Below are positions 1 to 10,981 of a DNA stretch of 64,000 nt, piece after piece (position 1 is the first letter of the stretch; each line of letters begins with the position of its first letter). Source of the stretch: Pegea sp. RAD2-039 (Eukaryota > Chordata > Thaliacea > Salpida > Salpidae). The notes below the pieces were generated by a model. That model did not search any database, had not been told where the DNA came from, and saw only the letters and a list, made by a program, of their open reading frames with translations. The position numbers were made by a program, and so were the translations under genes. Location of the stretch: the NCBI GenBank assembly GCA_034620365.1, contig JAQGEQ010000380.1:1426001-1490000 (forward strand). The letters are read 5' to 3'.

Positions 1-1293
1 TTTTATAGGTTACAAATCCATCAAATACACAATAGATGAAATTCAACTATACGCTTTGATATTCGATTTATGTTTACTTGATCTTAAAAAATTATCTGTT
101 TATAAATTAGTTATCATGAATTTTTGGTGCTTGCTGTTGGAGGACAGTTACAGATGATCAGTAACATTAAAATAACTTATGAATTTTATACAATATAATA
201 CAAATCCAACTTTTCTTGAAAATTAATAGAAAAAGCCTACTACTCGCTCTTCAGTTTTTATTTCGACACTTTTAAACTATTCTATTTCCCTGCATAAATT
301 TAAACTTTTAATTTTTTTTTAAAGTAGTCATTCAAATTTCTTTATTCAAATAACTTTTATAAAAAACTTTTGATAGAGGTAGCTGATTACAAGTTGAATT
401 CAAACTGGTTTCAAACAATCCTTGCATGTATATATATTAGCAGTACGAAACAAAACTTCTATAAATTGTATAAATTTTCAGCTGGTAAAGTTACGATATA
501 AAAAAATGAAATCTTAAATCGACCAAGACTTTTTCTTATATCGACTTCTAAATAAATAAAAATTTAAAAAATTTTTTTTAGATCCGCCATTTTGTTCAAA
601 ATTCAAGCAGTCGTATTTTAGCTCGCTAAAAGCCGCCGTTTAGAAAAACTGTATTCAGTGAAAAAATAAAAGATATGACACAGGAATAAAATGATCATGT
701 ATCATTAAGCAATTTTTATTTTACATTTGTTTACAGAATTTCCTGTTTAAGTATTTTAATCATTTTAATTTCTACTTTATAATTTGGAGATGAGTATAAT
801 TCCTAATTTTCCTAGCCTTCCTAATTGTTTTGTTTTAAATAAATCTAATAAAACTTATCTTATCAAAACATCACCTATAAATAGTAAAGTCTGAAAAAAA
901 TAAGAGTTTATTTTTTAAATTATAGCAAATATTCTGCTCACACAGGTGTTGAGACTGACTCCGGTCTAAAAATAACTTCTTAAGAAAAAGGTAAAAAGTT
1001 TGACAAAATGTGTTTGCAATATCAGGACCACTTTTAAAATAAACCTTCTGAAAGGACAACAGTTTTTATTTAATTTTAAGTTATTTTGATTATTTTATTA
1101 ATGGAAATTTTTTTGTTAAAATCAAATAGTAATTCAGTGTAAATGTTTTTATTGCTACCTTTACAGTCTTTTATTTTTCTATAATTTTGAATCTATACTC
1201 AGTGGTTACTTCGCAGGACATATCTTTCCACAATAGTTTATTTTTGAGTTCAATAAACTCCTAAATTCGATCCGATACTCTTCAACTATCAAA
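1..1293. other. AT-rich upstream region, no gene seen
   Basis: No exon with recognisable coding content was found on either strand. A YY1-like CCGCCATTTTG lies near 584-594. The last part is presumably the promoter and 5' UTR of the bHLH gene that begins at 1294. Confidence 0.5.
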
Positions 1294-3393
1294 ATGGTAA
1301 GTAGTTATTATGTAGTTTTTATTTCAACAATAAATTAAAACAAGTGAAAACTTGTTGTATACAACTTTTTACTATTGTTTAAATAATTAGACAAAATACT
1401 AAGCTATGAGCTTTGAAAAAGCTGATATATCTAGACTCTTTCACCAACACGAATCTTTACTTTTATTTAGTTTCTCAAATTACTTTTATTTTTCAAATCT
1501 ACACAGCAGAGTAATACTTTTACTCCGCTACATCAGCAAGCTTGCAATGATACTGCTTCAAACTTACCCAGCTTAAATGTAACCAGTGGAAACCAACCAA
1601 ACGCTTGTTATAATTCAGCGGTGAGTTTAAATAGTTGAAAATTTATCATTTGTTAAGATTCTAATTTTTTTCATGCCATGATCTTACCCTGTAAGTAACA
1701 CAAAAAATTCCCGCCGACTACAACATAGAAATTTCGAATATTTTCGCAGGCATAAATAGTTTAGCGCAAATTGATAAGAGTATACAAATTGAACTGTTAT
1801 ATAAATATAAAACCTGAAAACAAGCAAATTGGTCAATCGGTAGTCGATTTCACGATAGAATTTACTTTAATAGAAACGTTGTTATTTATAAACTTATATA
1901 AACAGTCACTAAAGATAAGGTTCTGTAACTAATTTTAAGATAACATTTTGCTTTGTAGTTTAAAATGTTCAATGATATTTCAAACAAAAATTTTAATCGA
2001 TTGAATTTTTATATATATCTTTACTTATAGTAGAGTTAGTAGCGGAAGCTATTATCATACTATCATATTTTTATAAGTAGATATTATTCGAATTAAAGAA
2101 ATTTAATTTTTAAATTTATTCATTTGTAACTCAATTTAGAATCACACCTTTGAGCCTTTTCCTCAATTATTTGAATCACTTGAAAATTCAAAGGAAATTG
2201 AACCAGTTGGTCAAATTTTAAGTTTTTGTTTGATTCACGATTTAAACCTTAAATTAATTTTCAGACACATGAAAATTTTTATCAACAAAATTTTACTAAT
2301 GTTGGATGTATAAATACTGAAGAGGACCAACAGGCTGGTGTCAATTGGTTACAACAGACAGACGCTGATGCTTATTTATATAGGAATAATCAAACTATGA
2401 CTATTGTAAGTTTCTTCATTTTTTTACTCATAATTTTAATTTCTAAAATATGTCTTTGTAGATGGCAAGTAATCCAACAAGCCATATATCAACTAGAAGC
2501 AGCACCGAAACAACAACAGTATTTGAAAAGGATGATGCTAAACAGGCTGGAAGCAGCAAAAACAAGTAATTAGCAACCATCTCACAGCTTCCCGCCTCTA
2601 ACACTTCAACTTGTAGCCTTGGAACAGAAGTTAATAACGGCGTCAGTCGTAAAGATCAAGATGAAACGAGAAAACGTCGTTTAGCTGCTAACAAGCGGGA
2701 AAGAAAACGTGTTGAAGTATTGAATTCAAAATATGAAGAACTCGCAAATATTGCTGAAAGATTTATTGGCAAAAAACCGGAGTCTAAAATTAAAACTTTG
2801 GAAAGCGCTAAACAAATTATTGAAGCGTTAGAGAAACTTCTCAATTGTAAGTACCCTATTACTCACAGTCTTTGATGGCCCCACTTTTCTTCACTCTTTT
2901 GCAGCATCAAGTCAGAACTTCTCAGGAAGCGCCAATCAAAATTCAATTCCTGGGACATCTCAAATGCTCCCAACAGCTTTATCTAATGACGCCCCCAGAA
3001 CTCATGTCAATAAAGTAAATATTCAAATTAGTTAGTGCAGCAATTAATACACGAGATTTGCAGATGAAACAAAGATCTTCTTATCATCCACAACCTTACC
3101 AAAGGAACCCGCCCCTTTTTAGAAGCAATCAAAATCCTACAGACTTCTTTCGCCCACCAAGTACACAACCTCAGCAACAAGTCCAACCTTCCAATCACGT
3201 GATGAATGGACCAAGCTCATCTCAGCTACCCTACATCCAGCAGTCTCACATCCAACATCCAAATCAATCGAATTACATCTTGATGGAAGAAGCTCCTTAC
3301 AATCCACAACAACAAATCGCTTTTAGTCATGGTGACGTGACTTCTTCCATGAATTCTACTCCATGGAATCCTTCTTATACCAACAACTTCTGA
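1294..3393 (+). CDS. Class A basic helix-loop-helix transcription factor
   Basis: Likely nuclear DNA-binding regulator. The bHLH lies at about 2660-2846: a basic region reading RRLAANKRERKRVEVLN, a loop around FIGKKPESK, then helix 2 IKTLESAKQIIEALEKLL, closest by eye to the atonal/achaete-scute style of group A. My model has eight exons: 1294-1296 (ATG only), 1507-1620, 2141-2206 (weak GTTGGT donor), 2265-2405, 2462-2518, 2588-2846, 2905-3014 and 3064-3393. They join in phase to 359 codons plus TGA. Flanking parts are rich in Q, N, S and P, typical of disordered activation regions. The stretch 2462-2587 holds an in-frame TAA at 2568; removing a 69-nt intron at 2519-2587 restores the frame. 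An AATAAA lies at 3618-3623. The exact bHLH family (ASCL, atonal or lineage-specific) is not resolved. Confidence 0.75.
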
Positions 3394-5189
3394 TGACAGA
3401 TTTTCATTCCTACTTATATGTTTAATTTTAGTGATTTGAATTCTGTACTTGATATTTTGGATTCAAATATTTTGCTTCTTATCATCAAAATAATTAGATT
3501 CTTTAATGAGGCTTGTGTGCAGATCTTACATCAAGGAGCCTTACTTTCAAATTACAGAATGTATGATTTGATGGTCTTGAGAATTCTTTATTGTATTTGC
3601 CGATGTAGTTTTGTGAAAATAAAAATTTCATCTATTTTTGAATAGCGTAGATCTCACAAAAGGAAGTTTCAAACTTTATTAAAATTTATTAAAATAGTTT
3701 TACTATGATTTTTATTCCAAAGCCCGTACAGCGTGATAAAAACTGCTCCATCAACACTTGTAGGTCATTTGCTGAATGTGCAATGATTACTTCATCAGTA
3801 GACGTGTGAAGATGTTCACTACACTTAAGATAAACTTAAAGATAAACCAACTTATATATCTGAATAATTTTCTTCCTATTTTGTGAAGTTTTCTTTTTAT
3901 TTGATTATTCAACCTTTTATCTTCAACTCTCACTTACGTTCCAGTTATGTACTCTCCTTATAAAATAATTCTATTCATTATCTCAGTTCCAAAGAAGGAG
4001 ATATAAATAAACCCCTGAACTAACAATCAGTTTCTTTCTCTAGTAGCTTCAGTCGAATCTTCAAATTGATTCTTTCTCAAAGATTTATTTTATCATTTGT
4101 TTTTTTAATCTTCTTTGAAATCTACTGATTTATGACTTCAAATCATACAAATGATTCTAGCTACCGATAAATGCTCCCGCTTGATAATAAATAAATCTTT
4201 AAGCTGTAGATCAACATCAACTAACTTTTGCTAAACAATAATAACATTTTTCAAATTCCGATCAATAAAATCTTGTATAGTTTCATCTTTCATAACTTGA
4301 GGTGTTGTCATCACAAATAATTTAATTTCAGAAATAGTTCTGGTCGCATTTGGCTCCAAACTCTCAAGTATTTTAAAACTTTTTAAAACAATATTTAAAC
4401 ACTATTCGAACTTTTTATCATATACACCTATCCCAGGTTAGAGTTCAACTCCTCTGCGTGTGTCCTCACCTTAAAGAAGACGTTCAAATCAGTAATCAGT
4501 TTAAATATCGTTTAATAGAAAAGTATTCCTCAGATGTAGCATACTCTTCTCTTTATACAAAGATCGTCTCTATAAAATTCATAGAGATTATAATATTACC
4601 AACATTTTCATTTCTAAACTGATTTTGTCCTTTTTTATATTATTAGCATTCTATGTACTTGTTCACTGTTATATGCTTTGAGGGCTACTGAAATACCATT
4701 TGTTACATCTTTTGCTTTCCTTATTTCTAAATTAATATATGTTATTTGTGAGAATGTGTGTTAGCGAGAGGTGCTCTCTTCAGGCACCCTCCTTCGCATT
4801 TATCGTAATAAATAAATCTGGACTCTACACAAGCCAAGTTGAAGAACTGTTAGATGGGTTTAGGGAAATATTTGTGTGATAAAATGGGTTTTATTTCATT
4901 TACTGCAACTCATTCAATTAATTTTTATAAATCTGCGCAATTGTTTTACATCACTTATTCTTTCCTAGCATCACTTTGTCTTCGAAGCACTCCCAACTTC
5001 TCAAATACGTCATTAAACTTTAAATGATTTCGGTATGACGTCATCAGGTGAATTAAGTGGAATTGTCAACAAATCAATACAAAAATCGTTTGTATTTTAT
5101 TGTAATAATCTATTGAACTCGATAAAATTTGCATCAAAAACAGAACTTCAAATTTGTAAATAAATATTTGTTCCTAATTCTAGAGATTT
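3394..5189. other. 3' UTR and convergent intergenic region
   Basis: Lies between the 3' ends of the bHLH gene (+) and NOMO (-). The bHLH poly(A) signal is at 3618-3623 and a TGACGTCA palindrome is near 5037. No other gene was recognised. Confidence 0.5.
3618..3623 (+). terminator. Poly(A) signal of the bHLH gene
   Basis: Canonical AATAAA about 225 nt downstream of the bHLH stop codon. Confidence 0.55.
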
Positions 5190-8100
5190 TCATTTACGGC
5201 TCTTACGGATCGGTTTTGAAGAAGAAGTCTCAGAAGTCCTCTTCTTGGCTTTGATAAAATCGAAACTTGATTGAAAAAGTGATAAAACCTGAAAACAGCG
5301 ATTTAGTAATGAAACAAAGAAGAGGTCAAAAGATTACTTGAGGATAGAAGTAAGCGATCAGGATGAAGATTATTGTAAGAGGTAGAGTTGTGAGTGAAAC
5401 TTGAGTGCCTTCAGGATTTAATTTCTTTTCCTGTAAAAAAAACTCGTCACTAGGTGTCAGTAGAAGGCTGTTGAAAACAACTTTTGGTTGGAATTGGAAG
5501 GTAATGTGCTTGTGAGGTCCAATTGCAAAGAAACCAGCTGTAAGTGAAGAGAAGTCGTGAGTTGCTGTTGAAAGGGATGAGTCGAGACGAAGAAGATACT
5601 CTTGCCCGTCGTTAGGCAATTTGGGTAGATGAAAGAAGGGACTCTCTTCATCCATACGAATCACGTGGACGGGTTGAAGATTGTCGGATGCTCGAAAGAG
5701 AGAAATCTGAAGATGAAGATCAAATGATGGCAAGGATCAGATGAAGATCAGATGATGATAAGATCAGATGAAGATCAGATGATGATAAGATCAGATGAAG
5801 ATCAGACTAACCTTAATAAATTGAAGAAATCTTCGCTCAGTGACAACGAAGCCACTGAGGTAGAAGCTCTTATGAGGTCGAAGAGCTACAAACGTCATAT
5901 CCGTGACGTCATAATTACCAATTCTTTTTGTGTAACTACCCGGAAGTAACTGAGAGAATTTGTTGCTAGTATCTTGTGGTGCGATGACGTAATCACATCC
6001 GGGTCGTAAGCCCTTGACAACAAACGATCCGTCGCTAGTAGCAACCGCTTCTTCGATGACGTCATCAACACAATCAGCTGACGGGAGGCTTCGCGCGCGT
6101 ATAACTACATCCGCTTCTGGTTCGTTGTTTAATGATGTCACGTTTCCATAGCAACTACACAACAAACATGAATGACGTCATCAAACAGATGATGACATCA
6201 TCACCTAAACGCGATTCGACGACCAACAATTTTGACTTCAACTTCTCGTCCTTCTCCAACTTCAATGACCTGAATGAAATGGTGACGCTATTAACGAAAT
6301 AATGACGTCATCACTTACCTGGGACGCGGGTGTGAACTGATATTCTTTCATCATCGATTTAAAGTAATATTGACCAGGTTCCAATTTACTGACCACCAAT
6401 AAACCCTTGGAATCGGTTAGATTACTACTTCGATAGTTTCCTCCGCTCACCGCCACTAGTACGCCACCAAGTGGTAACAATTGCTCGTCCAATTTCACCT
6501 GTAAACCATTTCAGTAAAACGCCAATTTTGTCACTTTTCAATTTCTAACCTTAAAGATAATTTTGCTGAGTTTTTTCACCGCGAAACATCCGGGCTTGTC
6601 AGCAATCGTACTCAGCGAGTGATCTGGAAGCGTAGCGGTTGTGACGTAGGTGTTGTCAGGATGCAGTGGACCGTATCTGAACAAATGGTGTCATTAGTAA
6701 AGATATATAAGAGGTCGTGGGGCACCTGTAAGACCCATCGTCAGCAGTGTGAAGCGTAATTGGCGCAATCTTCCCGCTTTGTTCCGTTATCGTGATGATG
6801 ACGTCACTTATAGCGGGTTCCACTTGACCCATGACGTATTTGCCGACAATTCCACGAAAAGTCGCAAGCACCTTTGTACAGTCGTCTGTGACGTCATCGA
6901 GTCAGTGACGTCATCGATTAAACGACAAACAAACCTGATGATGTAGTGACAGACACAGATGAAGGTTCAAAGATCAAATCAGAGGATTTGGGGATGACTT
7001 TAAGAACATCCGAATCACCAGGGACCCAATGTAAGAGTTCATAGGTCACGTGAGTTGAAGATTGGTCGGATTCAATCTTGACAAAAGAGCCTTGAACATC
7101 TGAAAGAAATGGAGGTTTGTGATTGGTTGGTTGGATTTGTAAGTTACTTTTTTTATTGGAGGTTTGAATCGTTGCTGGGATAGTTGTTGGGAGATTGTCA
7201 CGTGGTTTGGTGATGAGATGAACACGTGACTGGTGAGCTATCGCGCGTAGGGTCACGTGCTTTGGATGATCAGTATCATAGACAAGTTTGTGTGGATTGT
7301 GAAATTGGTGACAAGTTTTTGGAACCAAATTATATCGTCCAATCACAGACAAGCAAAGTTTTGATTCATGTTTCATCATCTCAATTGTATCAACAACTGT
7401 TCCATTTAACTCGATATCCTGTTGACAACCAGTTTAGTTTCTATGGCAACCAACTAGCAACTAGATACTTACAACGACGGTGTTGTGTGATACCGAACAC
7501 ACCAGTAGGAAACCAGTTTGCTTGAACGTGATTGGACGATTATTTTGAGTTGGATCAGCTGACACAGCAACTTGTTTCACTTCTTCTTCCCAACACCAAT
7601 TAGTCCGATGAACTTTGACTTCGTGGTTGCCAGGCAACACGTCACTACATAGCAACCGAGTTAGTTGATGAAATTTGATGACGCCATAAGTTACTTGAAG
7701 ACGACGATTTGGTGATTAGAAGAAGATGAGACAGTTTTTTTGATGCTGCCGAGTCTGATGATGATATCTTGACATGATTTAATGCAGTTGATCTCAACTT
7801 GAACATCTGCTCGATACTGAGTAAAGAGCAAGTCGCTGATTGGTTGATCGATTACTTCAACCTGATGTAGACGAAGAGGTTTATGTGAGTTTTCAGCAAC
7901 TTTAAAATATCACCTGAATTGAAGAAGGTTGAAAAGCAAGTCCTTTCTGTTCCAAATCTTTACTGATCACTGATTGGATATGGTGAACTCCTAAAATCAA
8001 CCAATCAGATGCCAGTTGCAACTACAAATTAAACAACGTCACCTGGTGGTAAGTAGAAGCAGAATTTCGAGTCTTTGTCGAGTTTCGTGGAAGATTTGTT

Positions 8101-9893
8101 GGGAGTAACTGATATAGAGATTAGATGATTGTAAGCAGCAGGTGCTTCAGTAACTTGCATTCGACCACAAACAGCAAACTGATCAGGAGTAGTCTCTGGA
8201 AGTTGCGGAGTCTTTGTAGAAACCTCCAGCTGATCAAAAGAAGTCAATCAGCTGATCAATCGATCACGTGACTAACTACAAACATTTCTAGCAGCAAATC
8301 TGAAAAGAGGCTTGACGATTGCAATTTGATAATTTCCATTATTCATATTCTTCAAAGTATAAAAGCCATTTTCGTCACTAACTCCTCGTTCCACACCATC
8401 GACCAACACGCGAGCATCTGATGTAACATCAATAGTTGCCTAGCAACCGAAGTAACTTGGGTGAGACTGACCTGAAATGGGGGAGCCCCCTTCACCAGTT
8501 CTGCTCACAACTCTTCCTTTCACAGAGAAACCGACAACTTGGAACTTCTGATTCTCGATTTGATTGTTGGTGACAGTAAAATGAAGTTTGCGCGGTTCCA
8601 CGTCAAATCTAACAACCAATGAGCGATCAGCAAGTTGCCTAGCAACCAGCAGCAACTTACTGGATAAGCGAACCTTGGTGAAAAGGCATCACCAAGTAGT
8701 TAGCTGAAGGCAGAGACTTAAAAACGTATCTTCCATCGGATGAGGAGGTTGTAGAACAGATGTAGTGAGGATATTCGTCACTGATGACGTCATCACTTCC
8801 AGCCGGTGGGTCATCCACACATTCTTGCATCTAAAGATATCCGTCACGTTGGAGTGAAAACGCGATTTCAAGAAGCACCGTTTCGATTTGTTCACTTTTT
8901 GAGAACAACAAGAAGTGGACTCCTCCGACAGGCAGAGACTGTGACGTCACAAATCCGTGGACGTCGTATCCACCGACAACAAGATCTTCGGCACAAACCG
9001 CGTTGCCATGCGTCACTTGGACGCTTGTAGTTGCCTAGTAAAGTTCGATGTCACGTGATTGCAAGGTAACTAGCAAAACTGACTTTTTGGAAATAGAAAC
9101 TAGCATGAGATGCCGTGACGTGGTAAGAACCAGGTAGAACTCCTTCAAATCGAAATAAACCTCCTTCTATCGACCTCACCGTTTTCATTTCGCGATTCGA
9201 AGCATCTAGAAGCTTGATTGTGACGTCATTAGGACCTGGAGTGTCTGAAAACTGGTTGACAATCTATGAGAAGATGGAAAGATGATTGGTTGATGAGGTT
9301 AGAGGAGGAAATACTTTTCCGGTTAGGGTAAATCCCCGAAAGTGAAAATTGATCTCTTTGGAGTTACTACATGGATCAGTGATTCCATCAACATTTAAAT
9401 CAACTGACATCGGTTCTGAAAGTAAAAAATATGTTGTGGAACAGAGACAGTAAAATCTACTGTGATTATTCAAATGATATCAGAAGGCAGTTTGGATAAA
9501 ATAAATCAAAAATTCACCGAAAATCCATCCTTGAGGAGGTTCAATCTTCAACAGAAATTCACCCTGAAAGTGAAAAATATTAGAAAGAGAAGAGAGAGTA
9601 AGACATCAGAGACCTTCTCAACAAAAGGGATCATATAGTAACCGTTGTTAGGAGCTAATTCACTTTGATGTTTTAACATTCCATCTGATGTATGAAGTTT
9701 TATCTGAAATGACAAAATAATTGAAAAAGATCAGTTAGTTGAAAAGATCAGATGCTAGAGATCAAGCAGGAACCTCTATCTTGGTGAAATCAATATTGAC
9801 ATCAGATTTGACAAATCCTACACAGCCTAAAATATCATCAGATGCTACAGTAGCAACTAAATAAATTAAAACACAAAACAATTTTCTAAACAT
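5190..9893 (-). CDS. NOMO: NOMO, nodal modulator / ER membrane carboxypeptidase-regulatory-like protein
   Basis: Large ER type I membrane protein that works with TMEM147 and nicalin at the translocon to help multipass proteins insert; it was first described as a Nodal-signalling modulator. The start at 9891-9893 gives a signal peptide (MFRKLFCVLIYLVATVAS) followed by ILGCVGFVKSDVNIDFTKIE, the family N-terminus. Later exons carry the expected beta-sandwich repeats: GEFLLKIEPPQGWIF near 9540, VVGFSVKGRVVSRTGEG near 8500, LPPGDVV near 8040, PGQYYFKSMMKEYQFTPASQ near 6350 and RLDSSLSTATHDF near 5580. A TM segment near 5340-5380 (TTLPLTIIFILIAYFYPQ) and a last exon 5190-5288 with a basic tail (KAKKRTSE, then IRKSRK) end it. 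There are many short introns. Several exons contain TGACGTCA in frame, giving DDVI-type residues. An acceptor-like AG lies 5 nt before the ATG. Confidence 0.93.
5734..5810. repeat. Tandem GATCAGATGA-type repeat in a NOMO intron
   Basis: About three copies of a 27-bp unit built from GATCAGATGAAGATCAG and GATGATAA blocks on the + strand. In the NOMO sense direction the array starts directly after the donor GTTAGT and is CT-rich, so it also forms much of the pyrimidine-rich intron body. Degenerate versions of the motif recur at 34265-34305 and 36045-36300 inside SNX14 introns. Confidence 0.8.
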
Positions 9894-10397
9894 CTTTACT
9901 GTTAAAATAATTCATGTTAAGGTGTGATGACAACAGAATTAAGCAAACAAGTTGAAATATTAGATGTTGTTTTGAGGTTTGTAGAGTTGATTGTTTTATT
10001 ACTTGTATGTGTACAATAGAATTAGCATGGAAAAATTCAACTGTTTGGATAGACACAAATATTACAAAATGTTCAAATTAAACTATTGCGAATATTTACA
10101 ATCAAAATCTAACAAATTAAAACAATAAGTAGAAAAATTGAAAACGTATGACAAAGTTTTTAACTTGATGAAAGTAATACTGAGTTAATAACAAATCAAT
10201 AACTAAAAGTTAGAAAATAGATTATTAACAAAATGTCCAAAAACAAAAAGATGAAATTTACAAATAGTTTTAATAGCATCTTTTGACAAAATTAAAACTC
10301 AAAATTTAAAGTCCAACTTTTCAAGGAATAAAGACTTTCATGAAAAGTTTAATCTAAAAAAAAATGGATTCACAATTTACAAATAAGTTACAAGACA
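9894..10397. other. Intergenic spacer between NOMO and the hypothetical gene
   Basis: AT-rich, with no coding pattern seen. The part nearest 9894 would be the NOMO promoter or outron; the part nearest 10397 the 3' UTR of the minus-strand hypothetical gene. Confidence 0.45.
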
Positions 10398-10981
10398 TTA
10401 TTTGTCTTCTTTTTCACAATTCTTCTGATGAGTTTCCTTTTTAGTTTTCAAGTTGTCTTCATTTTCGGAAGCAGTATCTGTCTCACCACTTGTAAATTCA
10501 CTTGAAATTTCTCTTTCAACAGAATTACTTCCACTACCATACATAGCATGATAGTCCATATTACTACTTTGAAAGTAATCATTATCTAATTGTTGATTCA
10601 AATAATTATCTTCAGTATCAGATGAAGTATCTAGATTAATAGGAGTAGGTGATGATGATGATTCAGAAGAGTCACTCTCATAAGCTCTTTGATCAAGATA
10701 AACTTCATGAAACCAATCATTAAATACTTCTGAAAATTTAATTGGGGTATCACTATTGATATTTTCCATAATATATTGTTTTAAAGCATTTGGAATTGAG
10801 AATGGAACACGAATATCAATTGCTTCGCCTTCATCTGCAACAAGGTTATTTACAATCTTATTTTCTACAGAGTTTTCTCTGGTTGCATCTATAACCATTT
10901 TCATACAACTTATGACTTTTGATTTTTCTAAAAATAAAACAAAATTTTTATGTAAAAACTTATTTAATGTTTTTAAACTTC
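10398..10981 (-). CDS. Hypothetical acidic protein, 3' exon (5' part not found)
   Basis: An open exon of about 194 codons ending in a stop at 10398. A TAG-ATGGCAG acceptor-like context ends at 10982, and an in-frame stop lies a few codons further upstream, so this is probably the last exon of a spliced gene. The nearest internal ATG is in KVISCMKMVIDATREN. The first half looks globular and helical (VPFSIPNALKQYIMENI, then FSEVFNDWFHEVYLDQ). The second half is acidic, serine-rich and low in complexity (ESDSSESSSSPTP), and the C-terminus is lysine/glutamate-rich. No family was recognised. It is probably a real gene, because composition and codon use stand out from the surrounding A/T, but function and 5' exons are unknown. 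Confidence 0.5.

Noticed and set aside
8806-9030. Plus-strand ORF opposite NOMO
   Set aside because: Shadow of NOMO coding exons, whose protein is strongly recognisable on the minus strand.
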